A DNA stretch of 37,932 nt from an uncultured Bacillota bacterium (GCA_947165005.1 CAMUYN010000007.1:1-37932), one strand, 5' to 3'; positions 9,906-19,758 are shown, counted from the stretch's first letter. Notes: generated by a model not told the origin, from the sequence alone. Program-made: numbers and translations.

Positions 9906-9933
9906 GAGAAGAATTATTCTTCTCTTTTTATTT
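9904..9933 (+). terminator. Rho-independent terminator of the transporter-peptide operon
   Basis: AAGAGAAGAA-tta-TTCTTCTCTT followed by T-rich tract, overlapping the peptide B stop. Confidence 0.88.
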
Positions 9934-9962
9934 TTTTATGATATAATAAAGGTGGTGATAAT

Positions 9963-12098
9963 ATGGATGAAGCAGGCATAATATTTGTTGATAGTGTGTT
10001 TGATGATTTATATATAAGCGACGCAGTTCAAAAGGATAGAGATATTACAGATAATAGTGGCAAAGCAAGGGTTAATGCAATTAATAATTTTTTCAAAAGA
10101 ATAGAAAAATATCAATTATTAATTGAAGAAAGAAAAAAATTATTAATTAAAAACGGTATTTCAGAGAGTGAAATGTCACCTGAATTGCTTCATGGACATT
10201 TATTAAACATTTTATATGATAAATTTATAATTAAACCTGAAGATATTAAATCTATACCTAATGGAGAGACAGTAGAGAGTATTATTGAAAATCAAAAAAG
10301 GCAATTAGCCCTATGGGTTAGTCATTTAATGGATTCTAAAAATAATTATCCAACATGGGCAAAATATTGGGCTTTACGTGGAATCAAAAAAATAGGTGCT
10401 CCAAATAGAAAAACTGGGGGCTATTCAACAAGAACAAGAAAAACTACGTATTCATTCGTAGAATTTGATGAGGAATTATTTGGAAAATCAATCGATCTAA
10501 TTATTAAAATGGTTAATGGAGAAGAGATTGATTCCTCACTTTTAGATAAAATTGATAGATCAAATAGTTTTGCAAAAATATATACATTCTTTTTGAAGGA
10601 AAAGAAAGACAATCAATTAGAGAAATCTAATAGTATTGATGGTAAATGGATCAAGTATAATCAAGGATCCGAATTAGAAGCAAAAAAACTTTTTGAATCT
10701 TTACAAGGGAAGTCAACTGGTTGGTGTACTGGAACTAATGAATCAACTGCGATCACTCAAGTATGTGGGCCTTATGGTTCAGCTTCTCAGGGTGGCGATT
10801 TCTATGTTTATTATACAAAAGATGAAAACGGAGAATACACTATACCAAGAATTGCAATAAGATGTGTAAATCATAATAAAATAGGTGAAATAAAAGGTGT
10901 ATTACCTGGCCAAGTTATTGAATCTAGTTTATGTGGTGCTCTAGAAAAGCAACTTCTTGACATGACTTTTTTATCAAAAGATGATGTAAAAATTGAGTTA
11001 GGCAAGATTGATTTAATAAAAGGGTTAACTGCTATTGAACAAAAGATTGAGAAAAATGAAGAATTATCAGTTGATGAATTAGAAAAATTATATTCTGGAT
11101 ATGATGTTAGTTTTGGATATGATTTTGAAGTACTAAATAGAATAAAAAAGGCTATATTATCAAGAAATCATCTTGAAGATTTTAATAGAATTAATAATAG
11201 AGCATTAAAGCTTAAAATACTTACACATGATTTAATCCCTAGAGACGTGACTATCAATGATGATGAACTAATGAAAGAAGCAATAAAATTAAATCCTAAT
11301 TTATTTGGAAATTTATCATGGAGATTAATAGAAAACAGGGATTTTGCTTTAGAGTGTGTTTCTTATCATGGAGATTTACTAAAATATTTCTGGGATTTTA
11401 AAAAAGATTTAGGTGTTGTATCAAAAGCAGTAAGTCAAAATGGAATGGCATTAGAGTATTCTCCGCATTTTCAGACAGATAGAAAAATTGTTCTTGAAGC
11501 AGTAAGCCAAAATGGAATGGCATTAAAGTTTGCACCAAAATACCAAGATGATGAGTTTATAGTCGAAGCTGCTATTAGATCAAGTAATGGTTTTGCGCTT
11601 ATATATGCATCTAAAGAAATAAGAGATAATAATAGAGATTTAGTTATGGAAGCCTGTGTTAAAGATTATCATATACTTGAGTATGTTGAAACAAAATATA
11701 AGGATGATAAAAAATTTGCACTTGAACTATTTGATAAAGCAACTGTTTTTGCGATTGAATATTTAGGTAATACTATTAAAGATGATTTTGAAGTTGGATT
11801 AAAAGTAGTTAAGAAAAACGGATTATTAATTAGAGAATTATCTGATAGGTTAAGAGCTGATACGGCTATAGCAATCGAAGCATATAAAGGAAATCCTCTT
11901 ACTTTGCAATATATATTATGCAAAGATGATCCAGAATTTCAGGCGTTTAAGAAAATAATAGATAAAAAACGCCAAAAGAATACTAGTAGAGAGTCAAAAT
12001 CAACTAGATTTAGTAAATATAGTGATAGCAATGTTAGAGACAAAAAATACTTAAAGGGATTCTTTGGTATAATTCATAAAAAACGTTATGTCAAATAA
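9963..12098 (+). CDS. Paralog 1: conserved WC/CGPYG/GGDFYVYY core plus C-terminal DUF4116-like repeats
   Basis: SD ggtgat; core at about 10638-10922; repeats such as VVSKAVSQNGMALEYSPHFQTDRKIVLEAVSQNGMALKFAPKYQDDEF. Confidence 0.85.
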   Translation: MDEAGIIFVDSVFDDLYISDAVQKDRDITDNSGKARVNAINNFFKRIEKYQLLIEERKKLLIKNGISESEMSPELLHGHLLNILYDKFIIKPEDIKSIPNGETVESIIENQKRQLALWVSHLMDSKNNYPTWAKYWALRGIKKIGAPNRKTGGYSTRTRKTTYSFVEFDEELFGKSIDLIIKMVNGEEIDSSLLDKIDRSNSFAKIYTFFLKEKKDNQLEKSNSIDGKWIKYNQGSELEAKKLFESLQGKSTGWCTGTNESTAITQVCGPYGSASQGGDFYVYYTKDENGEYTIPRIAIRCVNHNKIGEIKGVLPGQVIESSLCGALEKQLLDMTFLSKDDVKIELGKIDLIKGLTAIEQKIEKNEELSVDELEKLYSGYDVSFGYDFEVLNRIKKAILSRNHLEDFNRINNRALKLKILTHDLIPRDVTINDDELMKEAIKLNPNLFGNLSWRLIENRDFALECVSYHGDLLKYFWDFKKDLGVVSKAVSQNGMALEYSPHFQTDRKIVLEAVSQNGMALKFAPKYQDDEFIVEAAIRSSNGFALIYASKEIRDNNRDLVMEACVKDYHILEYVETKYKDDKKFALELFDKATVFAIEYLGNTIKDDFEVGLKVVKKNGLLIRELSDRLRADTAIAIEAYKGNPLTLQYILCKDDPEFQAFKKIIDKKRQKNTSRESKSTRFSKYSDSNVRDKKYLKGFFGIIHKKRYVK

Positions 12099-12164
12099 TT
12101 AATATAAGAGGAGTTTATCTTTTCTTTTTTTTATTCGTATAGTATAATTATACAAGGTGATAAT

Positions 12165-14447
12165 ATGGATGAAGAAGCTAGAAGAAAACAAGAAGAAAAA
12201 GAATTTAAAAAAGCCATTAGAGTTTTAAATAATTTATATTCTCATTTATATGATGATCTAATAAAACAAGCAAGATATAACGGCGATAAATCATCCATAA
12301 TTAAAGAATATCTTGATAGAAAAGAAAAAATGATTTCTTTATTAAAAGAAAGAGCAGAACAAATTCAAAATGAAGCAGAAAGAAGATTATTTATAGATGG
12401 CAGTAGAAAGTTTATATTAGATTTATATTTTAATCAATATGTAATTAAAGAAGAAAATATAAAAGAATTATCAGACGGTAAAACAAAAAAGGGTATAATT
12501 GAAGCCCAAAAAGCTAGACTTGAAATGTGGATTAATTATTTGATAGATGCCCCTTATCCAATGTGGGTAAAATATTGGGCATTCCAGGGCATGGTAAGAA
12601 TGGGTGCATATAATGAAGTAACTGGAGATTATAATCAAAGAACAGAAAACACTGTTCAAAATTTCCCATATTTAGATCCAATTGTTATAAAGAATACCAT
12701 GGATACTATTATGAAACTAGTAAAAGGCGAAACAATCGATGAAGAAACAGAATTAAGATTAGATAAAACCGGGAGTTTTAGAACTATCTTTACAGCGTTT
12801 GAAAAAAAGAGAAAAAGAGATTTAATAAGTAATTCAAAAGCTTCTGATGGAATATGGGTAATGTATCATCAAGGAAGCTTTGAAGATGCAAAAAAACTTA
12901 GTACTTCAATAGCAACATATGGTGCTGGAGTAAAATGGTGTGTAGCTGACTTAGAAATCGCAAGTAATCATATATGTGGTCCTCTCGGAGATTTACATGG
13001 GCATAATATTAATGGTGGAGATTTTTATGTATACTATACAAAAGATGAAAATGGTAATTATGTTATTCCGAGAATTGCAATAAGATGTATTGATCATGAT
13101 AAAATTGCAGAAATTAGAGGAGTAGAAGAGGGCCAAAATCTTGAGGATGAATTATTAGATATATTAGAATTGAAATTAAAGAGTATACCAGGGTTAAAAG
13201 AATCGCATTTAAATTATAATTTAAATATAATAAATAATATTAGAAAGATTATATCAATTTGTAATAAAATATTATCAGGAGAAGAATTATCAAAAGATGA
13301 AAAGACCTTCTTTACTAATAGTAATTTGGGTGAATATTATTTTGGTTTAACACCAGATAAAAGATCTAATGAATTAGGTCAAATACTAGCACATGGAGCA
13401 CTGGATACTGATTCATTTGATAGACAAGTTGAATTAATAGGATTAAATAAAGCACATTCTGTTAATAACAAAGAAGTAATAAAGCAAGCTATAAAAAAGG
13501 ATATTAGTCATTTAGAGTATGCGACTTTAGAATTATTATCAGATTATGATTTAATTTCATATGCCATAGAAATAAATGGTATGGCAATTAAGTTTTGTAG
13601 TGATAAATTCATGAAAGAACATAAAGATTTAGTCGTTAAAGCAATAGAAAAAGAACCTTCTTCAATAGAGTTTGTACCAGTTTCGTTATTAGAAGAAAAT
13701 CCGGATTTAGTAAGGTATGCAGCAAATAGTAAAATTAGTGTAATGAGATTAATATCAACCGCTTATTTTAAAAAGCATCCGGATTTAGTTTTAGAAATAT
13801 TAAATAGGGATCCAAATGTTATTGCAACAATGCCAGATGAATTATTAATAGAACATGCAGAAAAGACAATTGAAATAGCAAAAAGTTTAATATTCTATAT
13901 TGAAGAATTACCTGAAGAATTAATGGATAAATATCCTTATATAATTAGTTATCAATCAGAAGATTCACCATCACGTTTAAGAAATGTTAGCTTAAGTTTT
14001 CAATTAAGACATCCAGGCATTATTTTAGATGTATTATTAGCAAATTATAATAATATTAGATATGTAGATAAATATTTTATAACTAGATATCCAGAAATAA
14101 TGGGTTTTGTATTATTTAATAATCCTGATGCTTTAGATTGCTATAATGAAAACATTAATTGGATGCATAGTGTCATTCCTGAAAAAGAAGCTGAATTTTC
14201 AAGAGAAAAAGCTATCAAAATTGCTGATAATTATAAGAAGAAATATGATTCAAGTGAATCAATTCCAAGTTTCTTAAAGTTAATACCAAACATTGAAGAA
14301 TTGAGTAAAGATTACGTTATGAGAAAAATTAGGAAACAAGCTGTAAGAAAAGCAAAATTTAGAAAACTAAAAGGGGTAGCTAAGCATATTTTTGAATTGG
14401 ACGGAGAAGATTCCTTAGATAGTTCAGTAGTAGGTTTAAAAAAGTAA
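12165..14447 (+). CDS. Paralog 2: same N-terminal core, more degenerate repeat region
   Basis: DGIWVMYHQGSFEDAKKL...WCVAD...CGPLG...NGGDFYVYYTKDENGNYVIPRIAIRCIDHDKIAEIRGV aligns with paralogs 1 and 3. Confidence 0.85.
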   Translation: MDEEARRKQEEKEFKKAIRVLNNLYSHLYDDLIKQARYNGDKSSIIKEYLDRKEKMISLLKERAEQIQNEAERRLFIDGSRKFILDLYFNQYVIKEENIKELSDGKTKKGIIEAQKARLEMWINYLIDAPYPMWVKYWAFQGMVRMGAYNEVTGDYNQRTENTVQNFPYLDPIVIKNTMDTIMKLVKGETIDEETELRLDKTGSFRTIFTAFEKKRKRDLISNSKASDGIWVMYHQGSFEDAKKLSTSIATYGAGVKWCVADLEIASNHICGPLGDLHGHNINGGDFYVYYTKDENGNYVIPRIAIRCIDHDKIAEIRGVEEGQNLEDELLDILELKLKSIPGLKESHLNYNLNIINNIRKIISICNKILSGEELSKDEKTFFTNSNLGEYYFGLTPDKRSNELGQILAHGALDTDSFDRQVELIGLNKAHSVNNKEVIKQAIKKDISHLEYATLELLSDYDLISYAIEINGMAIKFCSDKFMKEHKDLVVKAIEKEPSSIEFVPVSLLEENPDLVRYAANSKISVMRLISTAYFKKHPDLVLEILNRDPNVIATMPDELLIEHAEKTIEIAKSLIFYIEELPEELMDKYPYIISYQSEDSPSRLRNVSLSFQLRHPGIILDVLLANYNNIRYVDKYFITRYPEIMGFVLFNNPDALDCYNENINWMHSVIPEKEAEFSREKAIKIADNYKKKYDSSESIPSFLKLIPNIEELSKDYVMRKIRKQAVRKAKFRKLKGVAKHIFELDGEDSLDSSVVGLKK

Positions 14448-14478
14448 ATTAGAAGAGTAAGACTCTTCTAATTTTTTA
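14447..14478 (+). terminator. Rho-independent terminator after paralog 2
   Basis: AATTAGAAGAGT-AAG-ACTCTTCTAATT plus T tract. Confidence 0.9.
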
Positions 14479-14510
14479 TTCATTATGTTAAAATTATACT
14501 AGGTGATAAT

Positions 14511-17357
14511 ATGGATGAAGCGGGCATAAGATTTTTAATTGAAATATATAAAGATAGTTTAATTAATAGCGATGAAGTTCAAAGAACAAAAAAAGCTAAT
14601 GAGGATCCATTAAAATCAGTAAAAAGATATTTAGATAGATTAGATGAAATATCAAGATTAGCACGTGAAAATTCTTCTGCAGCATACGCTACCTTACTTC
14701 AAATGTATTATGATAAATATGTTATAAAAGAATCAGATATAATGGATAAAGATATCCCAGATGGAGAAACTAAGGAAAGCATAATCAATGCACAGAAAGA
14801 AAGATTAAAATTATGGATTGATTATTTAACTGATCCAACCACTTCATATCCAATGTGGGCTAAATTCTGGGTTTTTCAAGGCATGCTTAAAATGGGTGTT
14901 TATGATACAACTACTAATGAGTATGGAAGGCGAGCCAAAAAAACTGTTGCAAATTTTGCTAAACATGATCCAGCATTAATCGCCGAATCAATTGACACTA
15001 TAACTAATTTATTAAATGGTGAAAAAGTAACACCTCAAGTGATAAAAAGATTAGCAAAAACACAGAGTTTTAGTAAAATCTATACTGCACTTGAGCAAAA
15101 GAAGAAAAAAGAAATTTTAGATTTTTCATCTGTTGAAGATGGCATATGGGTAATGTACCATCAAGGAAATAAAGAGGAAGCTGAAAAGTTAAGTCTTTCA
15201 GTAAGAAGATATGATACGAGATGGTGTACTGCTGGGCTATCAACAGCAATTTCTCAAGTATGTGGTCCTTATGGGGATGAAGCACCACTTGGTGGAGATT
15301 TCTATGTTTATTATACTAAAAATCAAGATGGTGATTATGTTGTACCAAGAATAGCACTTAGATGTAGAGGCCATGATAGAATTGGCGAGATAAGAGGAGT
15401 AGCAGATGGTCAAAATATCGAATTAGGAATGGAAAAAATAATAGAAAAAAAACTTCGAGAAATGCCATTTATGGATGAAAAAGATGTTAAAAGTGCTCTA
15501 AAAAAGATAGAAAACTTAAAAGTATTAACTACAGTAGAATATAAGGTAAAAAAGAACATAGAATTAACAGAAGATGAAGTCATTTTGCTATATTTAGAAC
15601 ATTTTGGATTTGGTTGGTCAAATGATCATAGGGTTAATGATATAATTAAAAAAAGAGAACAGAAGTTAAAAGAAGAAATAAAAGAAATAGAAAAAATGAA
15701 TCATGATTTAATTCTTTACTCACCAAATGGTTTACCAAGAAAAGGCAAAGTGATAGATAATGATTTGTTTATATTAAAAGCTTTACATGATGGAAATATC
15801 TATATGGCAGAGCATGCATCAGAAAGACTTTGGTCTAACAAAACCTTTGCGATATATGCGCTTAAATATAAAGGGTCAAATTTATCTCTTGCTACTAAAT
15901 TTCAGGATGATGAAGAAGTTGTAATGACAGCAATTAAACATGATCCTCACTGTTTAGCGCTTGGCTTTGCATCAGAGAGATTAAAAAAAGATCCTAAAGT
16001 TATTGAATTCGCTATATTAGAAAATGATAATAATTTAATATATGTTTCAACAAATTTACCTAATTATAGAGATATAATGATTAAACTAGTTAGAAAACAC
16101 CCTAGAGCATTAGAAAAATTGTCTACACTTCAGGACGATGAGGAAGTAGTAAAGAATGCATATGCTGCAAATAAATGGGTTTTATGTTACGCATCAAAAA
16201 GAATAATTCTTAAATATATTAAAGAGGATTGGCATAATATAGAATGTATAGGAAGAAATATAGAAGAACGTGATATAATGATTGCAGCATTATATCAGTG
16301 TGGTGAAGCAATTGTATATGCTAGTAAAAATCTTAGAAATGATAGGGAAATTATGTCTATTGCAGTAAGTAAATATGGGCATGCAATTAGATTGGCTTCA
16401 AGAGACTTTATTAATGATAATCCTGATATTGTATATAAAGCTATAAAAAATGATCCGAGTTCTTTAACTTTTTTGGATGCAGAGTTTAGAAAGGCACATC
16501 CAGATATTGAAGTATTTGCAGTTACGAAAGATTTATATCAGATTAGAGATTGTTCTGAAGAATTTATGTTAAATAATTCGGGACTAGTTTGTAGAGCACT
16601 TAGAGAAGACAAAATTAGATTTAATGAAGTCCCTCTTTCTATATTAAGAGCAAACAAAGATTTAATAATTGAAGTGCTTTCAAAGGCAACTAGTTATGGG
16701 GCACAGTCTATTTTTAGACATATACCAGAAGAATTATATTCTAATGACATTGAATTGCTAAAAAAAATGGTTTTAACAAATCCAAGTATCCTTGGAGACG
16801 TTTCAAAAGAATTATTAATGAAGATTCCAAAAACTATTGAAGAAGCATTAAAAGATTATGAACCCCTATACAATGTAATTGAAAATATACCAGTAGAAAT
16901 TTTAATAGAAAGACCAAATATAGTGTTATCAATGTTATTAAAGAATCGTACGCTTATTAAGTATGTTCCATACAAATTTCAAATGCTATATCCTGAAATT
17001 ATTGCGTATGTAATATGGAATGAACCATGGATTTTAGATGAAGATGAGGAACAAATGAAATCAAGCGAAAAGCCAAAGAGTTATTTCTTTGATAGAGAGT
17101 ATGTTATTAAACTTGCTAAAGAGTATGAAGGAAAGTTTAGTAATGATGCTAGTTGGGGGCCAGATTTCTTGCCTTATTCTATCAGTGAAAAGATATATGA
17201 TAAAAATAAAAAGAAATTGCATAGAAAAAATCAAAATAAACTTAATAGAAGTATAGTATTTAGAATATTTAAAGAACGTTTGTTAACTGATATAGCACAA
17301 GGTATTAATTTAGATGGTATGTTAGATTTTGGTAAATCAACATCAATAAAAAGATAA
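14511..17357 (+). CDS. Paralog 3 (948 aa): same core with extended DUF4116-like repeat array
   Basis: DGIWVMYHQGNKEEAEKL...RWCTAG...CGPYG...GGDFYVYYTK...VPRIALRCRGHDRIGEIRGV; many repeats of the xxDxEIVxxAVxxxGxAIxYASxxL type. Confidence 0.85.
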   Translation: MDEAGIRFLIEIYKDSLINSDEVQRTKKANEDPLKSVKRYLDRLDEISRLARENSSAAYATLLQMYYDKYVIKESDIMDKDIPDGETKESIINAQKERLKLWIDYLTDPTTSYPMWAKFWVFQGMLKMGVYDTTTNEYGRRAKKTVANFAKHDPALIAESIDTITNLLNGEKVTPQVIKRLAKTQSFSKIYTALEQKKKKEILDFSSVEDGIWVMYHQGNKEEAEKLSLSVRRYDTRWCTAGLSTAISQVCGPYGDEAPLGGDFYVYYTKNQDGDYVVPRIALRCRGHDRIGEIRGVADGQNIELGMEKIIEKKLREMPFMDEKDVKSALKKIENLKVLTTVEYKVKKNIELTEDEVILLYLEHFGFGWSNDHRVNDIIKKREQKLKEEIKEIEKMNHDLILYSPNGLPRKGKVIDNDLFILKALHDGNIYMAEHASERLWSNKTFAIYALKYKGSNLSLATKFQDDEEVVMTAIKHDPHCLALGFASERLKKDPKVIEFAILENDNNLIYVSTNLPNYRDIMIKLVRKHPRALEKLSTLQDDEEVVKNAYAANKWVLCYASKRIILKYIKEDWHNIECIGRNIEERDIMIAALYQCGEAIVYASKNLRNDREIMSIAVSKYGHAIRLASRDFINDNPDIVYKAIKNDPSSLTFLDAEFRKAHPDIEVFAVTKDLYQIRDCSEEFMLNNSGLVCRALREDKIRFNEVPLSILRANKDLIIEVLSKATSYGAQSIFRHIPEELYSNDIELLKKMVLTNPSILGDVSKELLMKIPKTIEEALKDYEPLYNVIENIPVEILIERPNIVLSMLLKNRTLIKYVPYKFQMLYPEIIAYVIWNEPWILDEDEEQMKSSEKPKSYFFDREYVIKLAKEYEGKFSNDASWGPDFLPYSISEKIYDKNKKKLHRKNQNKLNRSIVFRIFKERLLTDIAQGINLDGMLDFGKSTSIKR

Positions 17358-17378
17358 GATAATCTTATCTTTTTTTTA
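17349..17378 (+). terminator. Rho-independent terminator after paralog 3
   Basis: AAGATAAGAT/ATCTTATCTT followed by TTTTTTT. Confidence 0.8.
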
Positions 17379-17394
17379 TGTTATAATATTAAAC

Positions 17395-19581
17395 ATGGGA
17401 TATATTAAAGGTACATTTAGAAAAATTATTTTTGAAGGTAATAACAACTATGTAGTTGGATTATTTCGTATAAAGGAAACTGATATAGAGGATTTATATG
17501 AGTTTATTAATCGTGCTATAACAATTACTGGTTATTTTCATGAACTAACTATTGATGAAAAATATATTATGAATGGTGAAATAACCATTAATAAAAGATA
17601 TGGTATGCAGTTTAATGTAGATAGTTATGAGAGATTAATACCTGAAGGTAAAGATGCTATCATTGAATTTCTATCTAGTGGTTTATTTAAAGGAATAGGT
17701 GAAAAGACTGCAGAAGACATAGTTAATACTTTAGGGGATGATACTCTAAAATTAATTGAAGATTCTGCATCAAATTTATTAATGGTACCTTCAATAAATG
17801 AAAAAAAAGCAAATAATATTCATGAAACATTATTAAAATATAATGAAAGTTATAATACAATCGTTTATTTAAATAGTGTTGGATTTAATACTAAAGATTC
17901 CATGAGTATATATAATACTTATAAAGATAATGCAATCAATATTGTTAAAAATAATGTATATAGTATAACTGATGAAATCGAGGATATTACTTATTTAAAA
18001 ATAGAAAAGATAAGGCATAATTTAGGAATAGAGGATAATGATAAATATAGGATTATATATTCAATTCTTTATGTTATGAAAAACTTATGTTTTAATCTTG
18101 GTGATACATATTTATCTATTGATGATATATATAATAAATTAGATAGTATTTTAGGTTTTGATTTTTCATTACTTGATTTAGAATTTTATTTATATGAAAT
18201 GCAAAAACTTGGTAAAGTTAATATATATAATAATAAATACTTTTTATCTGAATATTATCAAGCTGAAAGAAACATTGCGAATATATTATATTATTTAACT
18301 AACAAAAAAGATACTAAGGTTAAAAATATAAATAATCATATTGATTATATAGAGTTAATGTTAGATATAAAATTTAATAATGAACAAAAGAAAGCAATTA
18401 AAGAATCTATTATTAAAAACTTTAGTATTATAACTGGTGGTCCTGGAACTGGTAAGACTACTATTATTAAAGGTATAGTTGAACTATATAAGAAAATTAA
18501 TAATCTTAGTTATTTAGATTTGTGTAATAAAATGGCATTACTTGCTCCAACAGGTAGAGCGGCTAAACGTATGGGAGAAGCAGCTTTAATGCCAGCATCA
18601 ACTATACATAGATTTTTAAAATGGAATAAAGAAACTAATACGTTTATGGTTAATTCTAATAATAAAAGCGATGTTGATTTTATTATAATTGATGAAGTTA
18701 GTATGATTGATACTATTTTACTTGATAATCTTTTAAAAGGACTTAAAAAAGATATTAAAATAGTGATGATAGGTGATCATAATCAATTAGAGAGTGTTGC
18801 TCCAGGTAAAGTATTAAAAGATTTGATAGATAGTGACATGATTAATGTTATTAAGTTAAATACTCTATATAGACAAAAAGAAAACTCATATATAGCGACA
18901 CTTGCTAAAGAAATTAGAGATGATGATTTAGATATTAATTTTACTAATAAAAGAGATGATTTTAATTTTATAGAGTCTGAAAACTATAATATAAAATCTT
19001 ATATAAATGAACTATGTTTAAAAGCAAGGGAAAAAGGTTTCGATTCTAGAGATATAGAAATACTAGTACCTATGTATAAAGGTGAAAATGGTATTGATAA
19101 TTTTAATAAGATACTTCAAGATATATTTAATCCAAAGATAGAACAAAATGAAATTAAATATTTGGATGTAATATATAGAGAAGGGGATAAAGTATTAAAA
19201 TTAGAAAATGATCCAGATAATAATGTTTTTAATGGAGATATTGGATATATTATTGATATAAAGAATAATGAAATAACTATAGATTTTGATTCAAATATAG
19301 TTAAATATACTATTAAAGATTTAAGTACAATTAAACATGCATATGCGATTAGTATACATAAAGCACAAGGTAGTGAATTTAAAATAGTATTTATGCCTAT
19401 AACAATGTCATATAAATCAATGTTATATAAAAGAATCATTTATACAGGTGTAACTAGAGCAAAGTATTCGTTAACTATAATAGGATCAAAAGAAGCATTT
19501 GTTTATGCTATTAATAATACTAATGCTTATGAGAGAAGAACCAATCTTAAAGAATGTTTATTAGAATGTATAAATGAATAA
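17395..19581 (+). CDS. recD2: ATP-dependent RecD2-like helicase
   Basis: MGYIKGTFRKIIFEGNNNYVVGLF N-terminus, Walker A ITGGPGTGKTTIIKGI, LAPTGRAAKRMGE, IIDEVSMID, AISIHKAQGSEFKIV, YTGVTRAK. Confidence 0.96.
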   Translation: MGYIKGTFRKIIFEGNNNYVVGLFRIKETDIEDLYEFINRAITITGYFHELTIDEKYIMNGEITINKRYGMQFNVDSYERLIPEGKDAIIEFLSSGLFKGIGEKTAEDIVNTLGDDTLKLIEDSASNLLMVPSINEKKANNIHETLLKYNESYNTIVYLNSVGFNTKDSMSIYNTYKDNAINIVKNNVYSITDEIEDITYLKIEKIRHNLGIEDNDKYRIIYSILYVMKNLCFNLGDTYLSIDDIYNKLDSILGFDFSLLDLEFYLYEMQKLGKVNIYNNKYFLSEYYQAERNIANILYYLTNKKDTKVKNINNHIDYIELMLDIKFNNEQKKAIKESIIKNFSIITGGPGTGKTTIIKGIVELYKKINNLSYLDLCNKMALLAPTGRAAKRMGEAALMPASTIHRFLKWNKETNTFMVNSNNKSDVDFIIIDEVSMIDTILLDNLLKGLKKDIKIVMIGDHNQLESVAPGKVLKDLIDSDMINVIKLNTLYRQKENSYIATLAKEIRDDDLDINFTNKRDDFNFIESENYNIKSYINELCLKAREKGFDSRDIEILVPMYKGENGIDNFNKILQDIFNPKIEQNEIKYLDVIYREGDKVLKLENDPDNNVFNGDIGYIIDIKNNEITIDFDSNIVKYTIKDLSTIKHAYAISIHKAQGSEFKIVFMPITMSYKSMLYKRIIYTGVTRAKYSLTIIGSKEAFVYAINNTNAYERRTNLKECLLECINE

Positions 19582-19613
19582 TTATTGTAAATACTATTAC
19601 TAGAGGTGAAGTT

Positions 19614-19742
19614 ATGAAAAAGACATTTGAAATAATGCTTCTAGGCATGGGTGCAGGTATAGGTTTAACAAAATTGTATGATATGAATAAAGGTAAAATT
19701 AATAAAAAAATTAATAGTGCTTTAAATAAAATGAAAATGTAG
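19614..19742 (+). CDS. Small hydrophobic/basic protein, 42 aa (MKKTFEIMLLGMGAGIGLTKLYDMNKGKINKKINSALNKMKM)
   Basis: Not in ORF track; SD agaggtga, ATG 19614, glycine-rich hydrophobic N-terminus then a basic tail, stop at the terminator. Confidence 0.7.
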   Translation: MKKTFEIMLLGMGAGIGLTKLYDMNKGKINKKINSALNKMKM

Positions 19743-19758
19743 ATATTATCTACATTTT
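19734..19758. terminator. Bidirectional terminator between the small ORF and sigK
   Basis: AAAATGTAGATA/TATCTACATTTT inverted repeat between convergent genes. Confidence 0.8.

Noticed and set aside
11426-11529. Short near-identical direct repeats as a possible CRISPR-like array
   Set aside because: Only two units, in frame and 24 codons apart inside an ORF; explained by protein repeats.
11669-11923. 84-aa minus-strand ORF opposite paralog 1
   Set aside because: Antisense, no SD; paralog 1 on the plus strand is well supported.
12100-12137. Terminator between paralogs 1 and 2
   Set aside because: Only a weak ATAA...TTAT stem before the T-rich stretch; not strong enough to list, unlike the neighbouring terminators.
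9963-17357. Prophage or transposon origin of the island
   Set aside because: No integrase, transposase, structural phage gene, terminal inverted repeats or tRNA-end duplication seen at the borders.
19116-19439. 107-aa minus-strand hydrophobic ORF opposite recD2
   Set aside because: Hydrophobicity arises from the reverse complement of Asp/Asn/Lys-rich codons; fully antisense to recD2.
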